This document shows, one piece after another, positions 33,701-42,522 of a stretch of 44,797 bases of DNA. The notes under the pieces are model-generated. The model did not search any database. It was not told the DNA's origin and was given only the letters and a program-made list of their open reading frames with translations. Both the position numbers and the translations under genes were made by a program. Positions within the stretch are counted from its first letter, which is position 1, and every line of letters begins with the position of its first letter. Where the stretch lies: NCBI GenBank assembly GCA_042573625.1, contig JBHPCZ010000016.1:1-44797 (forward strand). Reading direction: 5' to 3'. The DNA is from JBHPCZ01 sp042573625. Its GTDB lineage: Bacteria; Desulfobacterota; Desulfobacteria; Desulfobacterales; UBA11574.

Positions 33701-34348
33701 CAACTGGTTGCGGACAGATTGAAAACATACGGGTTTTCCGAGTCATGGAACAAGACGGTATGCAGTACGATACAACATGTCATTTCAACACCCCTATTGA
33801 GAGGAAGAGGGGATCTTGTTCTGTCCTCGATTGGAAGTTCGGACAGGATAAATGAAATGGAATTTTATTTCCCTATTAAATCTATTACGCCATACAAGCT
33901 CAAAAATATTTTTTCCGATTTCGGAAGCGTTGATATCCCATCAGACTTTTCCCAGCGGCTGGAAGATCTCTCTTTTTCACCCTCAGAGGGCTTTATGAAA
34001 GGGTATATTGACATGATATTTCGTTCAAAAGACTGCTATTACCTGGTGGACTGGAAATCGAATTTTTTAGGTGCGCGGATCAAGGACTATGGTAAAAAAG
34101 TCCTTGAAAACACAATGAGAAATGATTTTTATATCTTGCAATATTATCTGTACACCCTTGCCCTTCATTTATACCTTCGTTCTCGAGTTGCGGATTATCG
34201 TTATGAAACACATTTTGGCGGCGTATTCTACGTGTTTATCAGAGGGGTGGACACCCATCGCGGCTCTGATTACGGTATATATACCGATCTTCCAAGCCCG
34301 CGCCTCATCGAGGCACTTGAAGAATCCCTTATTCACTTTCCCGGATAA
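30710..34348 (+). CDS. recB: Exodeoxyribonuclease V beta subunit RecB
   Basis: This 1212-residue protein matches RecB (about 1180). UvrD-type helicase motifs are EASAGTGKTYTLASLY (motif I, residue 18), VTFTKAATEELQNRVR (Ia), LVDEFQDTDPIQYDIF (II), FMIGDPKQAIYSFRGAD (III), TIHKSKGLEYPVVFCP (V) and LLYVALTRAKTRCYL (VI). The C-terminal nuclease has GYIDMIF and VDWKSN, the D..K catalytic core. It unwinds in the 3'-5' direction and cuts DNA ends in repair and in degradation of foreign linear DNA. It overlaps the gene before and is 8 bases from recD. Confidence 0.97.
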   Translation: MKRFDLIHTPLEGTNLIEASAGTGKTYTLASLYVRLVLEKGFSTDQILVVTFTKAATEELQNRVRRKLIHAKKALTSGYSDDTLLKNLIEKQTNPEAAIQLIQDALVDFDKAAIFTIHSFCQRVMHENAFETGSLFDTELVADQVGLTQEVADDFWRTHLYESPPEFISYITRRISGPEYFLKLLTRIKAPAMKIVPDIGRPSIENLKPFRKCLNKLKKAWPDSRDRVKELLLDPSLSGVAYGSLKTEEMQTGLSKREVKVLSMLESMDRFADAKSTGFPLFKGFEKFTLTKLNQSVKKGNVFSPHDIFEICEQLQTLGSALESEMEKTILFFKSELFDFADRELSARKQKWNVQFFDDLLLTVQNALSDQRKNALSEAIRQKYKAALVDEFQDTDPIQYDIFHRLFDSKDSVLFMIGDPKQAIYSFRGADIFSYMEASRNVENKQTLSENWRSSSGLITAVNTLFSNLEAPFIFDEIHYEKGRPGKITEISQKEPDPPFRLWYLNAKGDKSIPKAEAVQRIAESVANEISNLVSPLEGRIKPGSIAVLVRTNRQARIIKDHLSEKFIPSVLYNAGNIFHTREASQIQRVLLSISEPGNEKRFKSALVTEMLGVLGDTIDGLDQESHWWENRISNFREYHRIWHRRGFIRMFRLLLEKEKVKPRLLSFPDGERRLTNLLQLSEIFHKESTEKKLGVSGLIKWLSEQMNSSSQGAEEHQLRLESDADAVKIITIHKSKGLEYPVVFCPYGWAGSVVNADEIVFHDTDERRTLTLDIGSGKNSSHLALAQNELLSENLRLLYVALTRAKTRCYLAWGHINTAETSAMAYLLHAKTRHKNADKRYDWKRDDIVSSLKKVFSKKTNDEILSDLEKLVIESDGTIALDHLPIESGGEYQIRPRKDEKYFCRNFSGEIDKTWQISSYSSLVSRRSETVEQPDRDAHREPYRQKLSSPADHIDHADLSDEIDIFSFPKGTRAGLFFHDVFERLDFTSEDSSHREQLVADRLKTYGFSESWNKTVCSTIQHVISTPLLRGRGDLVLSSIGSSDRINEMEFYFPIKSITPYKLKNIFSDFGSVDIPSDFSQRLEDLSFSPSEGFMKGYIDMIFRSKDCYYLVDWKSNFLGARIKDYGKKVLENTMRNDFYILQYYLYTLALHLYLRSRVADYRYETHFGGVFYVFIRGVDTHRGSDYGIYTDLPSPRLIEALEESLIHFPG

Positions 34349-34356
34349 AATGCCCC

Positions 34357-36210
34357 ATGGATAATAATAAAATAACACGTCTTTTTAAAACAGGATATCT
34401 ATTTGAATTAGATGTTCATTTTGCACGGTTTTTGGCAAGCCTATCAGGGAGTGATTCGCCGCATTTTGGTCTTGCCGCAGCCCTTGTCAGCAACGTTACC
34501 GTTAATGGTGATGTATGCCTCGATCTAAGTTCATGGGCGGAAACGGTTGTGTCGGAACCGCGGGACGGAGAGGAACCGGTCATCTGTCCGGAACTTGCCG
34601 TTTGGCAGGAAGCGCTGCATACGAATGACGTGGTGGGAAAACCCGGTGATCGTCGCCCGTTGATCCTCGATGAAAAAAATAGGCTATACCTTTATCGATA
34701 CTGGGATTATGAAAATAAACTTTCAAACGCTATTTTAAGACGACTGAACGAAGATATCAAAGAAGTCGACACGGCGCTTTTAAAAGACAGTCTGAAAAGG
34801 CTTTTTTCACCCAACAAAGAAGGAGATATCAATTGGCAAAAGATAGCAGCCATAACCGCGGCATTTAAGAATATCTGTGTTATTTCTGGTGGTCCCGGAA
34901 CAGGCAAGACCACCACAGTTACCAAAATCTTATCACTTCTAATCGAGCAATCCAAGGGGAAAAATCTGAACATTTTATTGTCTGCGCCCACCGGAAAGGC
35001 CGTTGCGAAACTGAGCGAATCGATTCGAACCGTAAAATCAACACTCAATTGTAATGATGTTGTCATAGGTTCTATTCCTGAGAATACGTATACCATTCAC
35101 AGGATGCTGAAACCTGTACAGGGTTCACCCTATTTTATTTATAATTCAGAGAACCCGCTTCCGGCTGATGTGGTGGTCGTTGATGAAGCCTCTATGGTGG
35201 ACCTTGCCCTGATGTCCAAACTATTGCAGGCTGTACCGCCGAGTGCCAGGCTCATACTCCTTGGAGACAGGGATCAACTGGCCTCGGTTGAGGCAGGTTC
35301 CGTGCTGGGAGATATTTGCGTGCGTGAGCAAGCCCATAGCTTTTCAAAAGATTTTTGTCATAAAATCGAACAAGTAACAGGTGAGGCATTCGAACTGCCA
35401 GCGAACCGGCATCGAAAAAAAACAGGGCTGTATGATGCAATCGTTCATTTGAAAAGAAGCTATCGATTTGCTGTAGACAGTAAGATCGGAGAATTAAGCC
35501 GTACGATAAACCTTGGAAATGTTGTTGAATCAATGCGTCTTCTGAAAGATTCTGACGGCGAAGGATTAAATTGGGAGGAGGTTGATTCGCAGCAGGACCT
35601 CTTCACGACACTTGCGAAAAGCATTGTCGAAGGGTATACTGCATACCTAAAAACAGAAGATCCAGAAACCGCCCTTGAATACTTTAACCGATTCATAATT
35701 CTGTGCGCTGTGAACTTTGGGCCGTTCGGTGTCGTTTCGGTGAACAGACTTGCAGAACAGGTGTTAAATCAGGAGGGCCTCATCAATCCGGACAGTCAAT
35801 GGTACAGGGGAAGACCGGTGCTGATTACCCGGAACGATTATAACCTGGGGCTTTATAACGGCGACATCGGCATAACCCTGCGGTCTCCGGGTTCTGGTAA
35901 TAATGAGCTGTATGTTTTTTTCTCAGGAACGTCCGGAAAGCTCAGACGATTCTCGCCCCACAGACTCCCGGAGCATGAAACGGTCTATGCGATGACCGTC
36001 CACAAGAGCCAGGGATCGGAGTTTGAACATGTGCTTTTTGTTTTGCCGGATAGAGATTACCCGGTACTTACCAGAGAACTCCTCTATACGGGCATCACAA
36101 GAGCAAAAAAAAGTGTTTCGCTTTTGGGAGCAGAGGCTGTTTTAAGCACCTCGATTTCGAAAAGGATTGAACGGACGTCCGGGCTAAGGGATGCATTATG
36201 GGAATCGTGA
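34357..36210 (+). CDS. recD: Exodeoxyribonuclease V alpha subunit RecD
   Basis: This 617-residue protein is close to E. coli RecD (608). Superfamily 1B helicase motifs include VISGGPGTGKTTTVTKIL (motif I), LLSAPTGKAVAKLSESI (Ia), VVVVDEASMVDLALMSKLL (II), LILLGDRDQLASVEAGSVL (III) and YAMTVHKSQGSEFEHVLFVLP (V), then LLYTGITRAKKSV (VI). It is the 5'-3' motor of RecBCD. The N-terminal region and the length fit RecBCD-type RecD rather than the longer stand-alone RecD2. It lies 8 bases after recB. Confidence 0.96.
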   Translation: MDNNKITRLFKTGYLFELDVHFARFLASLSGSDSPHFGLAAALVSNVTVNGDVCLDLSSWAETVVSEPRDGEEPVICPELAVWQEALHTNDVVGKPGDRRPLILDEKNRLYLYRYWDYENKLSNAILRRLNEDIKEVDTALLKDSLKRLFSPNKEGDINWQKIAAITAAFKNICVISGGPGTGKTTTVTKILSLLIEQSKGKNLNILLSAPTGKAVAKLSESIRTVKSTLNCNDVVIGSIPENTYTIHRMLKPVQGSPYFIYNSENPLPADVVVVDEASMVDLALMSKLLQAVPPSARLILLGDRDQLASVEAGSVLGDICVREQAHSFSKDFCHKIEQVTGEAFELPANRHRKKTGLYDAIVHLKRSYRFAVDSKIGELSRTINLGNVVESMRLLKDSDGEGLNWEEVDSQQDLFTTLAKSIVEGYTAYLKTEDPETALEYFNRFIILCAVNFGPFGVVSVNRLAEQVLNQEGLINPDSQWYRGRPVLITRNDYNLGLYNGDIGITLRSPGSGNNELYVFFSGTSGKLRRFSPHRLPEHETVYAMTVHKSQGSEFEHVLFVLPDRDYPVLTRELLYTGITRAKKSVSLLGAEAVLSTSISKRIERTSGLRDALWES

Positions 36211-36283
36211 TATCCGTTGATTGCCTGGAAATGAACAGAAGACTTTGAAACCAACTTTTAAAAGCAACCCGGGAGGTTTTTTC

Positions 36284-37291
36284 TTGAAAAAGACAATCAT
36301 TAAAGGGACAGGCCGTTATGTCCCGCCGCGTGTGGTGACAAACGAGGATCTCACACAGTGGATGGATACGACGGATGAATGGATTCGCCAACGGACAGGG
36401 ATTGAAGAGCGTTGCTGGGTACCTGAAGGGGGGGGTATCGGATCTTCCGACCTCGGACTTGAAGCGTCAAAAATCGCCTTAAAGCGGGCGGGCTGGATTC
36501 CTGAAGATATAGATCTCATCATCTTTGCGACCCTGAGTTCGGACCTATTTTTTCCCGGATCAGGATGCCTTCTGCAGCACAAGCTCGGGCTTAAAACAAC
36601 CCCTGCACTTGATATTCGTCAGCAATGTACCGGTTTTGTTTACGGCCTGACCATCGCCGACGCATTCATTCGCAGCGGTCTGGCAAATCGCCTCCTTTTT
36701 GTCGGTGCTGAAGTTCACAGTAATGCGCTCGATATTTCCACCAGGGGTCGGGATGTTACGGTGTTGTTCGGAGACGGGGCCGGCGCCGTGTGCCTTGAAG
36801 GTATTGAGACCGATGAACCGGTGGGGGTTTTGTCCTCCTCACTTCACGCCGATGGTGAGTTCGCAACCAGTCTGATGATGGAGCTTCCCTCCCTGCGGCT
36901 CAACCCGAGTATCGACGAAGAAATGATTCGGCAGGGTCGTCATTATCCGTCCATGGATGGCAGGACTGTCTTTAAAACCGCTGTAAGAAAACTTCCTGAA
37001 GTTGCAAGAGAATGCATGGAAAAGGCCGGGCTTTCCATCGATGATATTGATCTTTTCATTCCCCACCAGGCAAATCTGCGCATTAATCAGGCGTTTCAAA
37101 AATCGATGAAAATTCCCGAAGAAAAAGTATTTAACAACATCCAAAAATACGGCAATACGACCGCCGCCAGCATTCCGATCGCACTGGATGAAGCGATTGA
37201 ACAAAACCGAATCAATAACGGCAGTACCGTACTATTTCTCGCACTGGGAGCAGGATTTACATGGGGAGGCGTGGCCTACCGGTTTGCATAA
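36284..37291 (+). CDS. fabH: 3-oxoacyl-ACP synthase III
   Basis: This 335-residue KAS III has catalytic Cys in DIRQQCTGFVYGL, His in IPHQANLRI and Asn in YGNTTAASIP, with GDGAGAVCLE in the core. It condenses acyl-CoA with malonyl-ACP to start a fatty acid chain. TTG at 36284 is preferred: GGGAGG lies 7 bases before it and the family start (KKTIIKGTGRYVPPRVVTN) follows at once. It trails recD by 73 bases and may share its transcript. A stand-alone fabH outside a fab cluster could also be a pathway-specific copy, but no link to the Pfa-like genes 30 kb away is visible. Confidence 0.92.
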   Translation: MKKTIIKGTGRYVPPRVVTNEDLTQWMDTTDEWIRQRTGIEERCWVPEGGGIGSSDLGLEASKIALKRAGWIPEDIDLIIFATLSSDLFFPGSGCLLQHKLGLKTTPALDIRQQCTGFVYGLTIADAFIRSGLANRLLFVGAEVHSNALDISTRGRDVTVLFGDGAGAVCLEGIETDEPVGVLSSSLHADGEFATSLMMELPSLRLNPSIDEEMIRQGRHYPSMDGRTVFKTAVRKLPEVARECMEKAGLSIDDIDLFIPHQANLRINQAFQKSMKIPEEKVFNNIQKYGNTTAASIPIALDEAIEQNRINNGSTVLFLALGAGFTWGGVAYRFA

Positions 37292-37293
37292 AA

Positions 37294-37633
37294 GTGAGTC
37301 TCCTTCCGCATAGCAAGAGGCATCAGGGAGCCCCCACGATGGAAGCATCGACGTTGGCTTTTGAAATCGTCGCTCGTTGGCAGATTTCGAATATCCAATT
37401 TACAACAAGGAATGTCGAATGATGAGGGGGCTCCGCTCTACTTTGGGTATTCGACAGCGTCGTATTCTGCAGCCAATTCAACCCGAAGGTTTACCGACTG
37501 TTTTCCTTTGATATTCGACATTGGATATTGAATATTCGATATTCAACACACCGGTTGAGTGGTGGCGATCTGACCGGGGCACCCCGGATCTGTCGAACCC
37601 CTCCGGGGATTCCACAGGGCAGGCTTAAAACCT
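37294..37633 (+). repeat. Foldback intergenic repeat, copy 2
   Basis: This is the second copy of the 27027-27370 repeat, same orientation, again immediately after a coding region. Arms around 37387-37400 (TCGAATATCCAAT) and 37521-37539 (ATTGGATATTGAATATTCGA-like) can fold together. It fills the whole gap between fabH and the converging pgi gene. I see no gene in the gap. Confidence 0.75.
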
Positions 37634-37656
37634 GCAAAAAATTTCAAAAGGTCTCT

Positions 37657-39279
37657 CTAAATTTTCCCTGAAAACAGCGTCTCCAGGTAAAATCTGGGAA
37701 TCGGGTCCATTTCAGAAAATTCATGGCCGTTGTCTTCATTTTTTACGGCCATTTCATTTCTGATATCCGATGCCATGGTTTTACCCAGCTCCACCCCAAA
37801 CTGGTCAAATGGGTTAATTCCCCAGACAAAGGCCTCAAAGACCGTCTTCGCCTCATAGAATGCAAGAAGGCGGCCAATACTTTCCGGTGACAGATCGGGT
37901 AACAGGATTGTTGAGGAAGGTCTGTTCCCGGGAAAATATTTTGCCATATTGCTGTCTTCCTTTCCCATTGCCAGCGCCAGCGGCTGGGAGATCAGATTCG
38001 CCCACAGTTCCTGATGGTTTGTCACACCCCTTGACTGCTCCTGGTACTGTGCATACTGGGGAGTAACGACGCCGATAAAATCAACCGGGAAAGGTCTACC
38101 CTGGTGTGCCAGCTGAAAAAAAGAATGCTGAGCGTTTGTCCCGGGCTCTCCGAAAACAATAACCCCTGAAGACTCATCCAACAGCTCCCCACGCCGAGTA
38201 ACCGATTTGCCGTTACTCTCCATATAGAGTTGCTGGATGTGAGGTGCCAGCTTTTCAAGAGGGGAGGCATATGGAATAATGGCCTGTGCCGGATACCCAA
38301 GGAAGTTGTTGTTCCAGATTGAAATAAGAGCGGCAACCATGGGAAGGTTTTTCTGAACCGGCGCTGTCTTTGCATGAATATCCATCTCTTCCGCACCTTT
38401 CAGAAATCGCTCAAAGGTTTCATACCCTAAATAAAGACCCAACGGCACACCGCCGACCGCCGAGGTGACGCTGTATCTTCCGCCGATGAAATCAAACATG
38501 TGAAACGAGGAAAGGACAGGAAGAGACGGGTCGTCTCCGGGGCTGCCCTTGCTGGTGATGGTGACAAAGTGTTTCGAAGGATCCAGCCCCTTTGCTTCCA
38601 TGAACGCATGTGCCAGATTCGCGTTTGCCATGGTTTCAGCGGTTGTGTAGCTTTTTGAGATTACGATCCAGAGTGTTGTTTCAGGCTCGATGCAGGATGC
38701 GATTCTTCCGAAGTTGTGAACATCCACGTTTGAAAGATATAAGATCTCGAAACGCTTGTTTGCAAAAGCCTGCAAAGCTTTAGAAACAAATTCCGTGCCA
38801 AGATACGACCCGCCGATACCAATGACGACCAGATATTTAAAGGACTTGCCGGTAGAGCCGGTTATTTCTCCTTTGTGAACCTTTGAGACAAAATCTCGTA
38901 TTTTTTCTCTGACGCGCCTTATTTCAGGCATTACATCTTTTTCATCAACAAAAACAGGATCTTTTGAAAAATTTCTTGATGCAGTATGAAGTGCCGCCCT
39001 GTTCTCTGCGGTATTCACCTTTTCGCCATTGAGCATTGAATTAAACTGCTGTCTGAGTTCTCTTGTTTCCGAAAGTTCGAACAGAAGATCCATGGTCTTT
39101 TCGTCGACTCTCTGACGGGAAAAATCAAAAAACATCCCTGTATCCTTTATGGCGTATTTTTCAAGCCTATTTCCTTCTTGGATCAGATGTTTCAAATGTT
39201 TTTCAGGACGCTTTATAACATCGGCGTGTTGTTTCAGCATTTTCCAGGCGCCAATATCGTTCAACTTTCGAAGAGACAT
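37657..39279 (-). CDS. pgi: Glucose-6-phosphate isomerase
   Basis: This 540-residue protein (E. coli 549) carries family signatures: VVIGIGGSYLGTEFVSKAL, the TLWIVISKSYTTAETMAN region, GGRYSVTSAVGGVPLGLYLG and the catalytic Glu/His regions (ESNGKSVTRRG; NAQHSFFQLAHQG). It interconverts glucose-6-phosphate and fructose-6-phosphate. An AGGAGG lies 5 bases before the ATG at 39279, so a GTG or other start 12 codons upstream (39315) is rejected. It stands alone and converges with fabH. Confidence 0.96.
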   Translation of the reverse strand: MSLRKLNDIGAWKMLKQHADVIKRPEKHLKHLIQEGNRLEKYAIKDTGMFFDFSRQRVDEKTMDLLFELSETRELRQQFNSMLNGEKVNTAENRAALHTASRNFSKDPVFVDEKDVMPEIRRVREKIRDFVSKVHKGEITGSTGKSFKYLVVIGIGGSYLGTEFVSKALQAFANKRFEILYLSNVDVHNFGRIASCIEPETTLWIVISKSYTTAETMANANLAHAFMEAKGLDPSKHFVTITSKGSPGDDPSLPVLSSFHMFDFIGGRYSVTSAVGGVPLGLYLGYETFERFLKGAEEMDIHAKTAPVQKNLPMVAALISIWNNNFLGYPAQAIIPYASPLEKLAPHIQQLYMESNGKSVTRRGELLDESSGVIVFGEPGTNAQHSFFQLAHQGRPFPVDFIGVVTPQYAQYQEQSRGVTNHQELWANLISQPLALAMGKEDSNMAKYFPGNRPSSTILLPDLSPESIGRLLAFYEAKTVFEAFVWGINPFDQFGVELGKTMASDIRNEMAVKNEDNGHEFSEMDPIPRFYLETLFSGKI

Positions 39280-39428
39280 ACGATCCTCCTTGATCTGCTC
39301 ATGGTGGGAGTTCATTAAAAAAACCGGAAGACGCGGAAATCCGTCACATTTCCATCCCCGGGAAATTCGAACGGTAAAATTCTGACGGGATACGAGTCAA
39401 CTACCATCCGCAAATCGGGGGGCTTGAA

Positions 39429-39449
39429 TTTTCGGCCATAGGCCGAAAA
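39429..39449. terminator. Possible bidirectional terminator hairpin
   Basis: TTTTCGGCC (39429-39437) and GGCCGAAAA (39441-39449) form a perfect 9-bp stem with a three-base loop in the gap between the mla-side operon end and the pgi start. The A/T ends could act as a slippery tract in either direction. Confidence 0.5.
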
Positions 39450-39487
39450 GGCAAAAGCATGCCAGTGCTTTAAAGTTGAACTTGCAT

Positions 39488-39506
39488 CCGGGTGCGAAGC
39501 ACCCGG
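39488..39506 (-). terminator. GC-rich hairpin after the CNB-PAS sensor gene
   Basis: CCGGGTGC (39488-39495) pairs with GCACCCGG (39499-39506), 15 bases past the sensor stop codon. On the minus strand the loop is closed as GC-TTC-GC. There is no T-run on that strand, so it may act as an mRNA 3' end or work together with the hairpin at 39429. Confidence 0.5.
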
Positions 39507-39521
39507 TTTGTTTTGCAAGAA

Positions 39522-40832
39522 TCAAGGTTCGCTAATTTTGAGGTTGACCAAATCCACCTCATTCATTCCATACTCCTGCTCGAGCATCTCTATGTTCATC
39601 TGAAAGATCAGCCATCCCAGGAATCGCCGGCCGTTTTTCATTGGAAAGGCGATTTCCTCATATTTCCGTCCCATGGGATAATCCTTGCTTGCCCGGTAGA
39701 GGATGAGCAGGTTGTGGAAAGATTTCTTATTGCTTTTAAATTCCAGCCCTGAATAACTGCTGCCGATAATCTCGGAGATATCCGTGTCCGGTTGGAATGA
39801 ATATGCATTGAAAACTTTTTTGTCCGAATCAAGCAAAACAAGTCCGGTGTAGGGTACGACAGACGTTTCCTGGATGTTGAAATGTGCCTTCATCAACTGA
39901 CTCGTTTTCGATTGATCTTTGTCTTCATAGTAATTCAGCAACTGTGATTTAAGCAGCAGGTAATCTTTGGCCAACTGGTTCCTCAGCTCCATTTTTCTCG
40001 AATCCACCCGATGATAGCCTTTGGAGAAATAGGGATAACCCCAAAAAACAACCAGGGCCAGCAGGGCAAATGAGATGAAGGAGGGGACAAGCCAATATCG
40101 AGCACGCCGGTATTTTCTCTGCAAGTTTTCTGCTGTTGTGACGTCCCTGCCCAAGGAGAGTACCCCTTGGAAGTTATGGTGTCCGTCATAGAGAAGGGTT
40201 GTACTGGTGGATATGAAGCGCTTTCCTTTTTCCGGGTGCTGTATGGTAAGTACCTTTTCGCTGATGGAATGTTTTGATTTTACCTCTTCGAGGAAATCGT
40301 TGTACACTTCAGGTTCTTCGTAAAATTCGCTGACGGAGCTGTTTTGCATCTGATCCCCATCTCTGCCGTACAATTGTTCAGCAGCGGTGTTCCATGAGAG
40401 AATTTTCTGGTCCTGATCCGTTAAAATGACGGCATCGGGCAGTTGATCGCAAAATTCTTTGAGCCCGTACAGAATCTGGCTGGTTTCGTTGAGGCGTTGC
40501 GCCAGGAGCTTGGTTATTGCCTTGGATACCGATGGAAACTCATGAAGGAAAGTCGTGATTTCCTCTTTTGGGATACGCAGCGTGGTGACAGGCTCTTTTG
40601 CTTTAGCCGTAAATGTTCTTTTGGATCCCAAGAGGAAAGGAATTTCTCCAAAAAGAGACCCGGCCTCGGTGATTTCGGCCATCTCTTGGTCGCCCTTGAG
40701 AATGTCCAGTTGTCCGGAAACCAAAATATACAGATCCTGGGAGTCATCTCCTTCAGTAAAAATGGTCTGGCCGATTTCGTATGTTGTGCAGTGTTTGGCC
40801 AAATCAGGATTATTTATGATTTCTTCTAACAT
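39522..40832 (-). CDS. CNB-PAS membrane sensor with extracytoplasmic C-terminal domain
   Basis: This is a 436-residue protein. Residues 8-120 are a cyclic-nucleotide-binding domain (YILVSGQLDILKGDQE; GSLFGEIPFLLG). Residues 128-230 are a PAS domain (LPDAVILTDQDQKILSWNTAAEQLYG) ending in a PAC-like ISTSTTLLYDGHHNFQGVLSLGRDVT. One membrane segment follows (WLVPSFISFALLALVVFWGY, about 248-267). The last 165 residues, probably periplasmic, have a Cache-like look (YTGLVLLDSDKKVFNAY; FPMKNGRRFLGWLIFQM). No kinase, GGDEF, receiver or methyl-acceptor region is present. It lies 26 bases after the lipoprotein gene, so it is probably the last gene of the Mla-like operon. Function unknown; a membrane-stress sensor is a guess. 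Confidence 0.8.
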   Translation of the reverse strand: MLEEIINNPDLAKHCTTYEIGQTIFTEGDDSQDLYILVSGQLDILKGDQEMAEITEAGSLFGEIPFLLGSKRTFTAKAKEPVTTLRIPKEEITTFLHEFPSVSKAITKLLAQRLNETSQILYGLKEFCDQLPDAVILTDQDQKILSWNTAAEQLYGRDGDQMQNSSVSEFYEEPEVYNDFLEEVKSKHSISEKVLTIQHPEKGKRFISTSTTLLYDGHHNFQGVLSLGRDVTTAENLQRKYRRARYWLVPSFISFALLALVVFWGYPYFSKGYHRVDSRKMELRNQLAKDYLLLKSQLLNYYEDKDQSKTSQLMKAHFNIQETSVVPYTGLVLLDSDKKVFNAYSFQPDTDISEIIGSSYSGLEFKSNKKSFHNLLILYRASKDYPMGRKYEEIAFPMKNGRRFLGWLIFQMNIEMLEQEYGMNEVDLVNLKISEP

Positions 40833-40858
40833 AAAAAAGTTTCTATACGGATTGACAT

Positions 40859-41503
40859 CTATTGTTCCAATTTAGGACGGCTTTCAGCAAGGTGTTCGTG
40901 AATATCTGTTATGATGGTTTCAGACATCCTCGCCATGGCGCTGCTCATTGCTTCTGCCAGCGCCCGGGGGTTTTTCTGCCGGCAGGCTTCTCTTTCAAGA
41001 TATTTTTTCTGGAAAAGAATGCGTTTTGTAACATCCGGTTCATTTTCGGCAATCAGGGTGATGCTGACACCCAGAACCGCTTCCCAGGAATCCTTTCCGT
41101 CTAGCTCATAAAAATCTTCGACCGCACCTTCTATTGCGTGGGTGTGTGACAGCGGACTTTCAACGGCAAATACCGCCTGGAATATAGCGGATTGCTTCAT
41201 ATCTCTTGCCAGGAAATAGGTAACCAGATCGCCCGGATTGGCGCGCCATCTGTGGTAATTATAGGTATCTCTCTGAAACGGCTTTTCACTGAACACGATT
41301 CTTTCCGAATTGTAAAGGGGGGCCACCTGGAATGGGCCGATCCGTATAATAACAGGAAGCGGCGTAAATCCTTTTGCTTTGGGAGGGGCATACTCGATCG
41401 TGTAGTAGTCGATTTTTTTATCCGGGTGCTTAGGGCCGAGACATCCGCCGAAAACAAATATAACGATAATAAGGCAAAACACTATTTTTGAAACATGTTT
41501 CAC
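40859..41503 (-). CDS. ABC-type transport auxiliary lipoprotein (PqiC/YmbA-like)
   Basis: This is a 214-residue lipoprotein. The signal sequence IVFCLIIVIFVFGGC ends with a lipobox Cys at about residue 21. The mature part has YYTIEYAPP, VIIRIGPFQVAPLYNSERIVFSE and W(R)ANPGDLVTYFLARDM, which match the auxiliary lipoprotein family that accompanies MCE transporters. It is probably anchored in the outer membrane and helps bridge lipid flow across the periplasm. GTG start at 41503 with GGAGA upstream. It follows the MCE gene by 38 bases. Confidence 0.88.
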   Translation of the reverse strand: MKHVSKIVFCLIIVIFVFGGCLGPKHPDKKIDYYTIEYAPPKAKGFTPLPVIIRIGPFQVAPLYNSERIVFSEKPFQRDTYNYHRWRANPGDLVTYFLARDMKQSAIFQAVFAVESPLSHTHAIEGAVEDFYELDGKDSWEAVLGVSITLIAENEPDVTKRILFQKKYLEREACRQKNPRALAEAMSSAMARMSETIITDIHEHLAESRPKLEQ

Positions 41504-41541
41504 GAGGATTTCTCCATTACGGGTTTTTCGTCAATCGATGT

Positions 41542-42522
41542 TTATCTGTTCGGCTCAACTTTTCTTTCCGGCGGCGGTTCTCCGAATATCAGTCGAGAGG
41601 GCCGATCGGAAATCAGATCTACAAGCCGGTTCAGGTTTTCGCTCGCTTGTTCAATGCTTTTCAACGAAATTAACAGATGACGCTGGAGGGTCGAGAATCT
41701 GTCGTTAGAGTCTGTGACCAGCTTTGTTCCCTTTTCAAGAAACAGGTTGGCGTTTTCTACGGAAGTGCCAAGATCATCAATCGCTTTTTTAAATACCGCC
41801 TCATTTTCAGCAACAATTCTGTCAATTCTGAGCACCGTATTGTTCATGTTGAGAACGGTGTCGTCCGCATTTTTTGCAAAAGTATTGAATGATGAACCGA
41901 TTCTTTTCGCGGAATCCATTGCCTTTTCTATTTTCATGAGCGTCGATCGCACTTCCGAAGATATTTGTTTGATCTGTGCATCGTCAATGGTTTGGTTTAT
42001 ATTGTCTAGCGCCAATTGCATTTTGTCTGACACGTCTTTGAAATTCAACGTTTTGATTTGATTGAGCGCCTCATTGAGATGGCTGAAGAGCTGTTGTATT
42101 TCGGAGGGTTTGGTGGCAACCACCGGATATTTGGACGGAAAGCCGATGGCCGGTGAAAGGTTGGGTTCCCCCTTTATTTTTCTGTCTAACTCGACAAACA
42201 TGATGCCGGTAATCCCCACTGATTTAATTTGTGCGACAATATTTTCATCCAGTTTCAATCCGGTTTCTATTTTCAATATCGCCTGAACAAGGGTTGAATC
42301 CGGCGCAACCCCTACACTGTCGACCCTGCCGACGGATACACCCCGGTATTTAACCGGTGAATCTTTGTTCAATCCCTGGACAGATTCATCAAAGTAGGCC
42401 GTATAAAATTGACCTTTTGCAATCTGGGTGTAGAAACCCAACCATAAAACCGCAACGGCAGCTATTGAAAATCCGATGATGACGAATATGCCCACAGTCA
42501 GTTTTGTTTTAATTGAAGCCAC
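41542..42522 (-). CDS. mlaD: MCE/MlaD-family lipid transport protein
   Basis: This 326-residue protein has an N-terminal membrane anchor (LTVGIFVIIGFSIAAVAVLWLGF). The MCE domain follows at about residues 38-120 (SVQGLNKDSPVKYRGVSVGRVDSVGV; IKSVGITGIMFVEL). A long helical C-terminal region (residues 150-300) is probably a coiled coil. MCE proteins form hexameric rings on the inner membrane permease that carry phospholipid through the periplasm. The start is GTG at 42522 and has no clear ribosome binding site. Length and the long helical tail are nearer to the needle/tunnel-type MCE proteins than to the short E. coli MlaD. Confidence 0.92.
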   Translation of the reverse strand: MASIKTKLTVGIFVIIGFSIAAVAVLWLGFYTQIAKGQFYTAYFDESVQGLNKDSPVKYRGVSVGRVDSVGVAPDSTLVQAILKIETGLKLDENIVAQIKSVGITGIMFVELDRKIKGEPNLSPAIGFPSKYPVVATKPSEIQQLFSHLNEALNQIKTLNFKDVSDKMQLALDNINQTIDDAQIKQISSEVRSTLMKIEKAMDSAKRIGSSFNTFAKNADDTVLNMNNTVLRIDRIVAENEAVFKKAIDDLGTSVENANLFLEKGTKLVTDSNDRFSTLQRHLLISLKSIEQASENLNRLVDLISDRPSRLIFGEPPPERKVEPNR

